From: Hylemonella sp. UBA6679
Lineage (GTDB): Bacteria; Pseudomonadota; Gammaproteobacteria; Burkholderiales; Burkholderiaceae_C
Assembly (NCBI GenBank): GCA_002454975.1
Contig: DKJZ01000026.1
Location: forward strand, 1-60,408
Direction of reading: 5' to 3'
DNA: 60,408 nt
The position numbers and the translations under genes are program-made. The notes under the pieces were generated by a model that was not told where the DNA came from, did no database searches, and was given only the letters and a program-made list of their open reading frames with translations. This document shows positions 42,042 to 50,889 of the stretch, in pieces; position 1 is the stretch's first letter, and each line of letters starts with the position of its first letter.

Positions 42042-42857
42042 TCAGTTGGTTGTGGATAAGTCTAGCTGCTCGGTGTCTTTGGCTTCTCCTTTCTGGGCTT
42101 TGGCCCGCTGAGGTTTGGTGGGAACGGCGGCGGCCGTTGAGTTCTTGAACCGCCAGCTTTCATTGCCTGTCTCCACGATGTGGCAGTGGTGCGTCAGACG
42201 GTCCAGCAGCGCCGTGGTCATCTTGGCATCGCCAAACACGTTGCTCCATTCCGAGAAGTTCAGGTTGGTCGTGATGACCACGCTGGTGCGCTCGTAGAGC
42301 TTGGAGAGCAAGTGAAACAGCAGTGCCCCGCCGGACTGGGTGAATGGCAGGTAGCCCATCTCGTCTAGGATCACCATGTCCACGTACATCAGCCGATAGG
42401 CCAGTTGACCGGTTTTGTTTTGCGCTTTCTCCAGCTCCAGAGCGTTGACCAGTTCCACCGTGGAGAAGAATCGAACCCGCTTGCCATGAGCACGGATGGC
42501 TTGGACGCCCAGACTGGTGGCCAGGTGGGTTTTGCCCGTGCCCGGGCCACCCACCAACACCACGTTGTGCGCCGAATTCACAAACTCCAGGCTGTGGAGC
42601 TTTTGGACCAAGGCCTCGTCCACATGGGCCTGCGTGAAGTCAAAGCCCAACAAATCCCGGTGCGCCGGGAATCGGGCCACACGCATTTGATAGGCCATGG
42701 AGCGCACCTCGCGTTGCGCCTTCTCGGCCTTGATCAATTGCATCAGCACCGTTTCGTGGTCCAGCGACTTGATGCGGGCCGTGCCTTGAACTTCCGGCCA
42801 GGCACTGGCCATGCCGTGCAAGCCCAGCTCCTTGAAGTCAGCAATCAGATCAAGCAT
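42042..42857 (-). CDS. istB: IstB-like ATPase of IS21 element
   Basis: A 271-residue AAA+ helper ATPase. It has the IstB N-terminus (LIADFKELGLHGMASAWPEV), Walker A VGGPGTGKTHLATSLG, Walker B MVILDEMGYLPFTQSGGALLFHLLS, and the SVVITTNLNFSEWSNVFGDAKMTTALLDRLTHHCHIVE sensor region. IstB assembles on target DNA and directs IstA to insert. All motifs are intact. It overlaps istA by 8 bp and ends with a Lys/Ala-rich tail. Confidence 0.95.
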   Translation of the reverse strand: MLDLIADFKELGLHGMASAWPEVQGTARIKSLDHETVLMQLIKAEKAQREVRSMAYQMRVARFPAHRDLLGFDFTQAHVDEALVQKLHSLEFVNSAHNVVLVGGPGTGKTHLATSLGVQAIRAHGKRVRFFSTVELVNALELEKAQNKTGQLAYRLMYVDMVILDEMGYLPFTQSGGALLFHLLSKLYERTSVVITTNLNFSEWSNVFGDAKMTTALLDRLTHHCHIVETGNESWRFKNSTAAAVPTKPQRAKAQKGEAKDTEQLDLSTTN

Positions 42858-44379
42858 GGCTGACCTCCTGTCCGCTCATCTGCTGACTTCGCAGCCGGTC
42901 ATACCGGTCCACATTGGCCTGTGACGGCCTGCTCAGGTTCAGGTGGGTGTGCACCGGCTCGTTGCTTCGGGTTTGTTCCTTCAGCCGCGAGAGCACGTTC
43001 AGCACATGCTCGGCGCTGACCCGCCCGGACTGCAAGGCCAGCTCAGCGGCCACCAGCACAGCTTCCAGCCCGTGCAAGGTCACCGCGTTGAGCACCTGCG
43101 CCATGACCCGATCTCCACCGGGGTGCCGCAGCAACTGATCCTGCAACTGCCGTAATGGCTCGGGCATCGTCCTGAACGGTGCTCCATTGCGCAAAGCGCC
43201 GGGCTTGCGCTCGATCAGCGCGATGTAGTGCGTCCAGTCATAAATGGTCTGGTCCCGCTCAAAGCAGCGCTTGAGCCGGATGAACTCCCCCTCCGGCGAG
43301 ACCACCATCAAATGGTCGTGATACACCCGCACACTCACCATCGCGTTGACCCATTCGCAGGGCACGCTGTAACGGTTACGCTGGAAACTGATCAGCGATG
43401 TGGAAGACACCCGCGCCGGGTGCTCGATGTACCCATCAAATGGCCGGGGATTGGGCATCAGCCGCAGCCGCTCGTCTTGGTACACATCGGCAATGCTCAT
43501 CTGAGTCCATTCGGGATGCTGCAAATGCTCCCAGGCGTCGACACAGGCTTTGTGCAGCCAGGCGTTGAGTTCCTCGAGCGAGTTCCAGCGCCGCTCACTG
43601 GCCTCGCGCCAGATGCCCCGTCGCCGGTCCTGCACGTTCTTCTCAACGATGCCTTTCTCCCAACCCGATGCCCGGTTGCAGAACTCAGGATCAAACAGGT
43701 AGTGGCCCGTCATCGTTTCAAAGCGGGCGTTGACGATGCGCTTCTTGCCTTCGCCCACCTTGTCCACCGCCGTCTTCATGTTGTCGTAGATGCCGCGCTT
43801 GGTGACGCCGCCAAACACAGCAAACGCCCGGGCATGGGCCTCAAACAACATCTCGTGCGCCTGGTTGTAATAGGCCGACAGCACAAACGCCCGGCTGGCC
43901 GCCAATTTGGTGTGCGCCACCTCCAGGCGCCTGCGCAAACCGCCAATGACCGCGTACTCGGTGCTCCAGTCAAACTGGAACGCCTCGCCCATGTCAAAGT
44001 GCATCGGCACAAAACCCTGCCCCTTGGCCGCCAAGTCCTGCTCTTTGCGCCAGCGCAGGGCAAAGGTGTACACCGGCCCTCGGCTGCCCGGATAGCCCAG
44101 CGCCCGCAGCCCTTCAAACAATGCCTTGGTGCCCCGGCGCTCGCGTTTGTTGCGATGACTGTCGGACTTCAGCCACTGCGTCAGCACCTCCTCAAATGGC
44201 TCCAAAATCCCCGGACCTGATGCCCGCTTCGGATAACGGGGCTCCACCATCTCGGGCTGATCCAGCCACTTCTTGGCCGTATTGCGAGAAATCCCCAGCC
44301 GGTTGCTGGCCTCGCGAATGGATATGCCGTCCCTCAAGACAAGACGGCGCAATTTGCTCAATGTACTCACGTTGATCAC
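42850..44379 (-). CDS. istA: IstA-like DDE transposase of IS21 element
   Basis: About 509 residues. No ATG fits well; the GTG at 44379 (VINVSTLSKLRRLVLRDGIS) is chosen, since the open frame upstream to 44421 codes for unrelated residues. The N-terminal helix-turn-helix (ISIREASNRLGISRNTAKKWLDQ) is followed by an integrase core with HFDMGEAFQFDWSTEYAVI, GVTKRGIYDNMKTAVD, and FCNRASGWEKGIVEKNVQDRR, giving DDE residues. The C-terminus (SFQRNRYSVPCEWV) is typical of IS21 IstA. It appears intact, so the element may still be active. Confidence 0.92.
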   Translation of the reverse strand: MINVSTLSKLRRLVLRDGISIREASNRLGISRNTAKKWLDQPEMVEPRYPKRASGPGILEPFEEVLTQWLKSDSHRNKRERRGTKALFEGLRALGYPGSRGPVYTFALRWRKEQDLAAKGQGFVPMHFDMGEAFQFDWSTEYAVIGGLRRRLEVAHTKLAASRAFVLSAYYNQAHEMLFEAHARAFAVFGGVTKRGIYDNMKTAVDKVGEGKKRIVNARFETMTGHYLFDPEFCNRASGWEKGIVEKNVQDRRRGIWREASERRWNSLEELNAWLHKACVDAWEHLQHPEWTQMSIADVYQDERLRLMPNPRPFDGYIEHPARVSSTSLISFQRNRYSVPCEWVNAMVSVRVYHDHLMVVSPEGEFIRLKRCFERDQTIYDWTHYIALIERKPGALRNGAPFRTMPEPLRQLQDQLLRHPGGDRVMAQVLNAVTLHGLEAVLVAAELALQSGRVSAEHVLNVLSRLKEQTRSNEPVHTHLNLSRPSQANVDRYDRLRSQQMSGQEVSHA

Positions 44380-44456
44380 TCCAGACCACCCTGCCCAAAA
44401 AATCAGCAGGGTAGCCCTCAACGTGGCTCAATTTTCAGTGTGTAAACCTCGGAAAT

Positions 44457-44483
44457 TGGCTCAATTTTGGTTGTGATTCAACA
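44457..44483 (-). repeat. IS21 right terminal inverted repeat
   Basis: 27-bp end; its reverse complement begins TGTTGAATCA and ends TTGAGCCA. A second TGGCTCA unit lies at 44424-44430. The annotated flgK reading frame begins inside this repeat. Confidence 0.85.
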
Positions 44484-46395
44484 CGGCATTCTCAACATCA
44501 GCGCCAGCGCCCTCACGGCCAACCAAGCCGCGTTGCAGACGGTGGGCAACAACATTGCCAACGTCAACACACCGGGCTACTCGCGCCAGTCGGTGGTGCT
44601 GCAAAACATCCCCGGTCAGTTCACCGGCGGGGGCTATTACGGCAAGGGCGTGAACCTGGTGGCCATCACGCGCAGCTACAGCGACTTTTTGACCAAGCAA
44701 GCCACGCTGGCCCAATCGGTGGCCGTGGCGGACAAAACGCGTGAGAACAACCTCATCACGCTGGAGGCCTCGTTCCAGGGTGGCCCCAACGGTTTGGGCG
44801 CAGCGGTGGGCAACTTGCTCAACGCGTTTTCTGACATCGCCAACGCGCCCAACGACCTGACCGCCCGCTCGGTGGTGCTCACACGCGCTGACGAGTTGGC
44901 TGCGCGCTTTCGTTCCACCGCCAGCCAACTCAACGACATCCAGGTGGGCACGGTCAGCCAGCTCAAGGCCAACACCAACGTGATCAACCAGCTCGCCCAG
45001 CAGATCGCCCAGTCCAACGACCAAATCACCTACGCGCTGGGCTCGGGGCAAAGCCCCAACGACTTGCTGGACCGGCGCGACCAGATGATCCGTGACCTCA
45101 ACCGCTTGGTGCAAACCACCAGCGTGCCCAACTCCGATGGCTCGGTGAGCGTGTTTTTAGCCGGCAGCCAGCCCCTGGTGCTGGGTGAAACTGCGGGCAC
45201 GGTCACCATTGAGAACGACCCCTTCAACAACCCCAACATCCGCAAATTGGGCGTGTCGTTTGGTGGCAGCGAGCCCCAACTGCTGGACGAACAGGTCATG
45301 GGCGGCGGCGAGGTCTCGGGGCTGCTGCGCTTTCAAAACCGCGACCTGGTCGACGCGCGCAACCTGCTCAGCCGCATGAGCCTGGCCATCGGCACCAAGA
45401 TCAACGACCAGCAAGCCCTGGGTTTTGACCTCAATGGCCAAATCGGGCAGGCCATGTTCAAGCTGCCAGACATGCCCGCGTCCTTTGCCTCCAAGCTCAA
45501 CACCGGTTCAGCCAAGGTGTCGGTGGCATTGCAAACCCAGCCCTCGGGGGTGTCGGACCTGGTGGCCTCCGACTATGAACTGCTCTTCACCTCGGCCAAA
45601 GACCTGACCATCACTCGGGTGAGCGACGGCAAAACCTTTGCGTTCAACCTCAACACCAGCAGCGAGGTCAAGATTGACGGGCTGACCATCAACGTCACCG
45701 ACACCGCCAACACCGGCGACCGCTTTTTGCTCAAGCCCTTAGACGGCGTGGCCGACAGCATGTTTGTGGGGTTTTCATCGCCGCGCGGCTTGGCCATGTC
45801 CAGCCCCGTGGGCGCCACCGCACAAGCCAGCAACCAAGGCACCTTGGCCATCGACAAGGTGGTCACCCGCTCGCTGCCTGCGCCTCCTGCGGTGACCCTG
45901 ACATTCACCAGCCCAGGGCAGTACATCCGTTCAGACGACACCAACATGCCCCCGGCTTTTCACAGCTACGCACCGGGCCAAGTCATTGAGTTCAGCGACC
46001 CTGCAGGCAGCGGCTGGAGCCTGACCCTGCAAGGCTCGCCCATGATGGGCGACGTGATTGTGGTGCGGCCCAACACCTCGTCGGACGGCGGCAATGCCCA
46101 AAACATGCTGGACTTGCGCGACAGCGTGACCTTTGACGGCGGCCCGATGATCGACGGCTACGCCAGCCTGATTGCCAACATCGGCACCCGGGTGCAAAGC
46201 GCGCAGTCGGCGGCCACCGTGTCAGAAAACATCGCGGTGAATTTGGAAAAGGACCGCACCGCGGTAGCCGGCGTGAACCTGGACGAAGAAGCCGCCAAGA
46301 TGCTGCAGTACCAGCAGGCCTACCAGGCCAGCGGCAAGATGCTGCAGGTGGCACAAACCTTGTTTGACACGCTCATCCAAAGCGTGACCCGTTGA
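44467..46395 (+). CDS. flgK: Flagellar hook-associated protein 1 (FlgK), 5' end altered by the IS
   Basis: A frame of up to 642 codons. The first few residues come from the IS21 end (TTG or GTG start, then VIQHGILNISASALTANQ), while the natural family start would read close to M-x-x-ILNISASALTANQAALQ. The native start codon and ribosome site are missing, so translation from 44467 or the GTG at 44473 is uncertain. The rest is intact: the N-terminal helical D0 region with GNNIANVNTPGYSRQSVVLQN, a large variable middle, and the C-terminal DEEAAKMLQYQQAYQASGKMLQVAQTLFDTLIQSV. FlgK joins hook to filament with FlgL. Confidence 0.85.
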   Translation: MVVIQHGILNISASALTANQAALQTVGNNIANVNTPGYSRQSVVLQNIPGQFTGGGYYGKGVNLVAITRSYSDFLTKQATLAQSVAVADKTRENNLITLEASFQGGPNGLGAAVGNLLNAFSDIANAPNDLTARSVVLTRADELAARFRSTASQLNDIQVGTVSQLKANTNVINQLAQQIAQSNDQITYALGSGQSPNDLLDRRDQMIRDLNRLVQTTSVPNSDGSVSVFLAGSQPLVLGETAGTVTIENDPFNNPNIRKLGVSFGGSEPQLLDEQVMGGGEVSGLLRFQNRDLVDARNLLSRMSLAIGTKINDQQALGFDLNGQIGQAMFKLPDMPASFASKLNTGSAKVSVALQTQPSGVSDLVASDYELLFTSAKDLTITRVSDGKTFAFNLNTSSEVKIDGLTINVTDTANTGDRFLLKPLDGVADSMFVGFSSPRGLAMSSPVGATAQASNQGTLAIDKVVTRSLPAPPAVTLTFTSPGQYIRSDDTNMPPAFHSYAPGQVIEFSDPAGSGWSLTLQGSPMMGDVIVVRPNTSSDGGNAQNMLDLRDSVTFDGGPMIDGYASLIANIGTRVQSAQSAATVSENIAVNLEKDRTAVAGVNLDEEAAKMLQYQQAYQASGKMLQVAQTLFDTLIQSVTR

Positions 46396-46417
46396 TCTGA
46401 ACCCAGCGAGATAAGCC

Positions 46418-47593
46418 ATGCGACTCGGAACGGCCAACACCTTTGACAACACCATCGCCAACCTGACCAAGCGCCAGGCCGACATTGCCGACCTGCAAGA
46501 AAAACTCTCGGCAGGCAAACGCGTGGTGCGCCCCAGCGACGACCCGGTTGGCGCAGCCCAGGCTGAGCGCGCGCAAAACCGCCTCAGCCGCATTGAAACC
46601 GACGAGCGCGCCCTCAAGCTGCAGGTCAACGCCATGAGCATGGTGGAGGCCACGCTGGGCGACTCAGTTGCGGCCTTGCAAACCCTGCGCAGCCTGGTCA
46701 TCAATGCCGGCAACGGCGCTTACAACGCCAACGACCGCAAAAGCCTGGCTTTGGAAATGCAAGGTCTGCGCGACCAGCTCTTCAACTACGCCAACCGGCT
46801 CGACAGCAACGGCAACCCGATTTTTGGCGGTTTGGCCAGCCAGGCTGCACCCTTTGTGGACGCTGCCTCGGGCGTGAGTTTCAGCGGTATCGGCGGGCAA
46901 CGCGCGGCCACCACCACCTCCATCCCCGGGGCCATGGACGGCCAAACCGTGTGGATGAATGTGCCCAGCGGCAATGGCGTGTTCAAGGTCGATCTGGGCG
47001 TGAGCAACGGCGCGGTCTCCACCGATGCCGGCCAGGTGATCGACCCCACGCTGGTGACGGGTAACACCTATGAATTGCGCTTTAGCAGCCCCACCAGCTA
47101 CGACGTGATCAACACCACGACCAACACCACGGTGCAGAGCAACAAGCCCTACACCCAGGGCCAAGCCGTGGTGTTCGACGGCCTGTCGATCGTGGTCAGC
47201 GGCAAGCCCGCCACAGGTGACACGGTGCTGGTGAGCCCCAGCACGCAGCTCAATGTGTTCAAAATTTTGGACGACGCGATTGCCAGCATCCGCAACGACA
47301 GCGGCAACCAACTCAACCACAACTTGAGCTTGGCCCTGACCCAAATTGACGCGAGTACCAACCGCATCGAGTCAGCGCGCATGGTGGCGGGCGACTTGCT
47401 CAACCGCGCCGACACCATCGAGCGCAACCAAACCGACAAAACCCTGCAGCTCACCGCTGACCGCTCCCGCGCTGAAGACCTGGACATGCCCCAAGCCATC
47501 TCCGAGTTTCACTTGCAGCAAACCGGTTACGATTCAGCTTTGAAAACCTACGCGGCTGTGCAACGCCTGTCCCTGTTCAACTTCATCAACTGA
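46418..47593 (+). CDS. flgL: Flagellar hook-associated protein 3 (FlgL)
   Basis: A 391-residue hook-filament junction protein. It starts MRLGTANTFDNTIANLTKRQADIADLQEKLSAGKRVVRPSDDPVGAAQAERAQN, the flagellin-like N-terminal D0/D1 region, and ends with EDLDMPQAISEFHLQQTGYDSALKTYAAVQRLSLFNFIN. GAGATAAGCC lies before the start, 22 bp after flgK. No other flagellar genes are in the window. A 17-bp perfect palindrome (GCTCCTGA-A-TCAGGAGC) lies 4 bp after the stop. Confidence 0.92.
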   Translation: MRLGTANTFDNTIANLTKRQADIADLQEKLSAGKRVVRPSDDPVGAAQAERAQNRLSRIETDERALKLQVNAMSMVEATLGDSVAALQTLRSLVINAGNGAYNANDRKSLALEMQGLRDQLFNYANRLDSNGNPIFGGLASQAAPFVDAASGVSFSGIGGQRAATTTSIPGAMDGQTVWMNVPSGNGVFKVDLGVSNGAVSTDAGQVIDPTLVTGNTYELRFSSPTSYDVINTTTNTTVQSNKPYTQGQAVVFDGLSIVVSGKPATGDTVLVSPSTQLNVFKILDDAIASIRNDSGNQLNHNLSLALTQIDASTNRIESARMVAGDLLNRADTIERNQTDKTLQLTADRSRAEDLDMPQAISEFHLQQTGYDSALKTYAAVQRLSLFNFIN

Positions 47594-47597
47594 AGTC

Positions 47598-47614
47598 GCT
47601 CCTGAATCAGGAGC
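47598..47614. terminator. Palindrome after flgL
   Basis: GCTCCTGA/TCAGGAGC arms around one base, directly after the flgL stop. No T run follows, so a terminator or mRNA 3'-stabilising hairpin is only possible. Confidence 0.4.
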
Positions 47615-47666
47615 AAGATATTCAGCGGGGACGTGGCCTAGAGCCCGATTTCTTGAAAATTTCTGC

Positions 47667-48335
47667 ATGGGACAACTTTTTCTGGTGCGCCACGGTCAGG
47701 CCTCGTTTGGTGCGGCCGATTACGACCAACTCAGCCCATTGGGCGAGCAGCAAAGCCGCCGCCTGGGCGAGTTCTGGCGCAGCCAAGACATGCACTTTGA
47801 GGCCGTGCTCACCGGCACCCTCAAGCGCCATGCCCAAACCTGGCAAGGCATTGCGCAAGGCGCGCAGTACGCGCACACCCCCACCCTGTGGCCGGGCCTC
47901 AACGAGTACGACAGCGAGGCGGTGATTGCTGCCATTCACCCCGAGCCCCTGCAAAAAGCCACCTCGCCCGAGGAGGTACGCCAGCATTTCCGCTTGCTGC
48001 GCCAGGGCCTCACGCGCTGGATGCAGGGCGCCACGCAACCCGCTGGCATGCCCACCTACGCCGAGTTTGTGCAAGGCGTGGCCAGCGCGCTGGACCATGT
48101 GCGGCAAAACTTCGAGGGGCGGGTGTTGATCGTCTCCAGTGGCGGGCCGATTGCCACGGCCGTGGGCCAGGTGCTGGGCCTGGCACCCGAGGTGTCGATT
48201 GAGCTCAATTTGCACATCCGCAACTCATCGGTCAGCGAGTTCAACTTCAACCCCAAGCGCCACAGCTTGCTGACCTACAACACCCTGCCGCACCTGGGCG
48301 AGAGCGAACACGCCGCCATGATCACGTACGCTTGA
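47667..48335 (+). CDS. Histidine phosphatase family protein
   Basis: A 222-residue phosphoglycerate mutase-like phosphatase. The catalytic RHG is in LFLVRHGQASFGAADYDQLSPLGEQQ (residues 4-10), and the distal basic residues are in VLTGTLKRHAQTW; the second catalytic histidine may be in VSEFNFNPKRHSLLTYN. Substrates range from sugar phosphates to phosphoproteins. It is the first gene after the flagellar pair, and converges with the creatininase gene. Confidence 0.82.
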   Translation: MGQLFLVRHGQASFGAADYDQLSPLGEQQSRRLGEFWRSQDMHFEAVLTGTLKRHAQTWQGIAQGAQYAHTPTLWPGLNEYDSEAVIAAIHPEPLQKATSPEEVRQHFRLLRQGLTRWMQGATQPAGMPTYAEFVQGVASALDHVRQNFEGRVLIVSSGGPIATAVGQVLGLAPEVSIELNLHIRNSSVSEFNFNPKRHSLLTYNTLPHLGESEHAAMITYA

Positions 48336-48411
48336 CCGCCAACTTCAGGCCCTTCTGGTCATTCTGACCTGAAGCCTCAGCGGCAGGCACCTCGTCGCTT
48401 TGGGTCTTCGG

Positions 48412-49236
48412 CTAGCCCAGCGGCCCGGGGCGCAAGGTGTCCTCAGGCAATTGGTCGATCTCATGAAGCAGTTGCGCCAGGGCGCGCCCGGCAGCGTCCA
48501 GCAACGCCTGCCCTTTGCTGGCAGTGGCTGCGGCCGCGTTGCCCACCGCACCATGGGGGTTGTAGTCTTGGGTTTGCCAGGCCAACTTGGCGCTTTTGCC
48601 GTTGCCCAAGATTGCAAACTGCTGCGCGCGGGTGTGCGATGTGGAGGCGAAATTTTGCGCTGCGGCCATGTCCACCAAGTCGGGGCGCAGGGCCAGCATC
48701 ATGGAGGTCTCGATGTCGCCGGCATGGATGCCAAAACGGTGTTCGTCGGCACTGAAGGCCTCGGCTGCCGCGCCCAAAGGCAAATTGAACCAACTCACGC
48801 TGTAGACCAGCATGTGCAAGCGGCTGCGCAGGTCGCGCCCCACGATGTCCATCAAGCCCACCTGCCCGCCATGCGCGTTGAGCAGCACCAACTTTTTCAC
48901 GCCGCTGCGCGCCACAGATTCAGCCACCTCTGTCCACAGGGCCAGGGTGGTGGCTGCGCTGTGGGTCAAGGTGCCAGCAAAGGCCTGGTGCTCGGGGCTC
49001 AGCCCCGTGGCCAGGGTGGGCAAAAACAGCACAGGCAGATCGGCCTTGAGGTGCGGCAGGCAAGCCTGCACCACGCCGTCAACCAGCACCGTGTCCACAT
49101 TCAGGGGCAGGTGCGGGCCATGTTGCTCGGTGGCCGCGACGGGCAGCACAGCCATCGTGCGATCCAGGTCCAGACGCGCAAAGTCGGTGGTACGCAGCTC
49201 TGCCCAAAAACGTGACGGGGTTGGCATCGGGTTCAT
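48412..49236 (-). CDS. Creatininase-family amidohydrolase
   Basis: A 274-residue member of the creatininase/MftE family. The metal ligands are in LPVAATEQHGPHLPLNVDTVL (E-x-H and Asp), NAHGGQVGLMDIVGRDLRSRL, and HAGDIETSMMLALRPDLVDM (Glu). Members include creatininase, a folate-breakdown hydrolase, and MftE, a peptidase of the mycofactocin peptide pathway. Its start overlaps the stop of the upstream radical SAM gene by 4 bp (ATGA), so the two are translationally coupled. The substrate is unknown. Confidence 0.85.
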   Translation of the reverse strand: MNPMPTPSRFWAELRTTDFARLDLDRTMAVLPVAATEQHGPHLPLNVDTVLVDGVVQACLPHLKADLPVLFLPTLATGLSPEHQAFAGTLTHSAATTLALWTEVAESVARSGVKKLVLLNAHGGQVGLMDIVGRDLRSRLHMLVYSVSWFNLPLGAAAEAFSADEHRFGIHAGDIETSMMLALRPDLVDMAAAQNFASTSHTRAQQFAILGNGKSAKLAWQTQDYNPHGAVGNAAAATASKGQALLDAAGRALAQLLHEIDQLPEDTLRPGPLG

Positions 49237-50852
49237 GGCGCGATCTTAGCTGGGTGCGCATCCGCTGCGCTGTGGCGGGCTTGGCGCTTGCTCAAAGTCG
49301 CGGCGCGCGGCTTGGGGTCGGCGGGTTTGGGCAAGACCTCGCTCAAGCAAGCCGGGCGGGCTCGTGCGCCACTGGCCACATAGTCGTCAAGCAAGGCTTG
49401 GCGAACCACAGAGGCAGACAGCGGTGCGGCCAGACCTGTCAGGTAGTCAAACAAGGCGTCGACCAGCTGCTCAGGGCTCAGGCTGTGGCGACTGCCTTGG
49501 CGCGCCCACAACCACACGGAAAAATCCCAGAACGCCATGAAGGGCGAGGCGTGCGTGGCCAGCAGCAGGGGCAAGGTACGGGCAAAACGGCCCGAGTTGG
49601 CCAGGCGGTCCCAGTAGCTGGCCAGGCGGCCAAACTGCGTGAGGGTGGCGGCGTCCACCGCATCGGTGGCCAGCACGGTGTAGGGCGGCGCTGGGTCGTA
49701 CACCATGTGGTGGGCCTCGGTGTGGCGCGCAATCGGGGTGCCACGCAAACGCTTGAGGATGCCGAGCTGAATTTCATGCGGCCCCAGCGCGTAAAGCTTG
49801 TCAAAACCAGCGGCAAAACTGGCCAGGGTTTCGCCGGGCAGGCCAAAAATCAGGTCGGTATGCAGGTGGGCTTGGCTGCTGCGCAGCAGCCAGCGCAGGT
49901 TATCGGCCGTGGCCTCATCGTCCTGGCGGCGTGAGATGCGTTGCTGAACTTCCGGGTTGAAGCTCTGGATGCCGATTTCAAACTGCAGCACCCCAGCCGG
50001 AAACTGCGCAATCAGCGCTTTGAGCCGGTCGGGCAGCTGGTCGGGGATGAGCTCAAAGTGCACAAACAGCACCGGGTCGAGCTGCAATTTATCCAGAAAA
50101 AACTGCAGAATTTTTGCCGAAGTCGCCGCCTTCAAGTTGAAGGTGCGGTCCACAAACTTGAAGGTGCGAGCACCTCGGGCGTACAGGCCGTCAAGCGCCT
50201 GCAAAAAAGCATCGAGCTCAAAAGCCCAGGCGGTTTTGTCCAGCGAGCTCAGGCAAAACTCACACTTGAAAGGGCAACCGCGCGAGGCCTCCACGTACAG
50301 CACGCGGTGGGCCAAATCAGCCTGGCTGTAATGCGCATACGGCAGGGCAATGTCATCAAGCGGCGGCTGCTCGCCGGCAATCACCTTCATCAACGGCTGG
50401 GGACCATGCAGCAAAGCCAGGCACAGCTTGGGGAAACTCACATCGCCCCAGCCGGTGATGAGGTGGTCGGCCAAGGCCACCACCTCTTGGGTTTGCCACT
50501 CGTGGCTGACCTCGGGGCCGCCCAGCACCACCTTCACGCTGGCGTCTGCGGCCTTGAGCGCGCGCACCAGCGCCGTGGTTTGGGTGACGTTCCAGATGTA
50601 CACACCCAGACCGATGACCCGGGGCTTGAGGGCCAGCAGCTCGCGCACCACCTCGTCCAACGGGCGTTGGATGGTGAACTCTCGCACCACGGTGGCAGCC
50701 TGCAAATCGGGGCTGCCGTGGCGCGCCATGTTGGCCAGCAAATAGCGCAAGCCCAAAGAGGCGTGGATGTACTTGGCGTTGAGCGTGGCCAGCACGATGT
50801 CGGCCTGTGCCGCCGCACAGACCTGCGCTGATGAGGGTTGAAGGTCGGCCAT
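49233..50852 (-). CDS. B12-binding domain radical SAM protein
   Basis: A 539-residue protein with the start at 50852 (MADLQPSSAQV); the open frame runs further upstream but overlaps the divergent DsbD-like gene. An N-terminal cobalamin-binding domain is followed by the radical SAM core with SRGCPFKCEFCLSSLDK, a CxxxCxxC [4Fe-4S] ligand set. LRWLLRSSQAHLHTDLIFGLPGE and LGPHEIQLGILKRLRGTPIARH are typical of the DUF4080 group, and a C-terminal accessory region follows. Such enzymes do radical methylations or rearrangements; the substrate is unknown. Confidence 0.88.
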   Translation of the reverse strand: MADLQPSSAQVCAAAQADIVLATLNAKYIHASLGLRYLLANMARHGSPDLQAATVVREFTIQRPLDEVVRELLALKPRVIGLGVYIWNVTQTTALVRALKAADASVKVVLGGPEVSHEWQTQEVVALADHLITGWGDVSFPKLCLALLHGPQPLMKVIAGEQPPLDDIALPYAHYSQADLAHRVLYVEASRGCPFKCEFCLSSLDKTAWAFELDAFLQALDGLYARGARTFKFVDRTFNLKAATSAKILQFFLDKLQLDPVLFVHFELIPDQLPDRLKALIAQFPAGVLQFEIGIQSFNPEVQQRISRRQDDEATADNLRWLLRSSQAHLHTDLIFGLPGETLASFAAGFDKLYALGPHEIQLGILKRLRGTPIARHTEAHHMVYDPAPPYTVLATDAVDAATLTQFGRLASYWDRLANSGRFARTLPLLLATHASPFMAFWDFSVWLWARQGSRHSLSPEQLVDALFDYLTGLAAPLSASVVRQALLDDYVASGARARPACLSEVLPKPADPKPRAATLSKRQARHSAADAHPAKIAP

Positions 50853-50889
50853 GCCTGCATTATCCAGCCGCTTGGCTACACTTGGCCGC

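Larger units (their letters stand above)
41970..44483. mobile_element. IS21-family insertion sequence (istA, istB)
   Basis: A 2514-bp element carrying istA and istB on the minus strand. Its ends are defined by 27-bp terminal inverted repeats that match at 21 of 27 positions, both starting TGTTGA and finishing TGAGCCA, and each end has a second inner TGAGCCA copy (42014-42020 and 44424-44430), as in IS21-type multi-site ends. The flanks are CATAGTC on the left and CGGCATT on the right; no target-site duplication is visible. Confidence 0.9.

Noticed and set aside
42051..42059. TGTGGATAA in the IS element as a DnaA box
   Set aside because: It matches the consensus but is single, within istB's C-terminal coding end, and has no other origin-like features.
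41962..44489. GCAT on both sides of the IS as a target duplication
   Set aside because: The two GCAT copies are at different distances from the terminal repeats (4 bp left, 2 bp right), so they do not form a duplication with the well-defined tips.
49078..49261. Small frame near the creatininase start as a peptide precursor for the radical SAM enzyme
   Set aside because: It is a shadow within the creatininase coding region with no ribosome site or cysteine/aromatic core typical of modified peptides.
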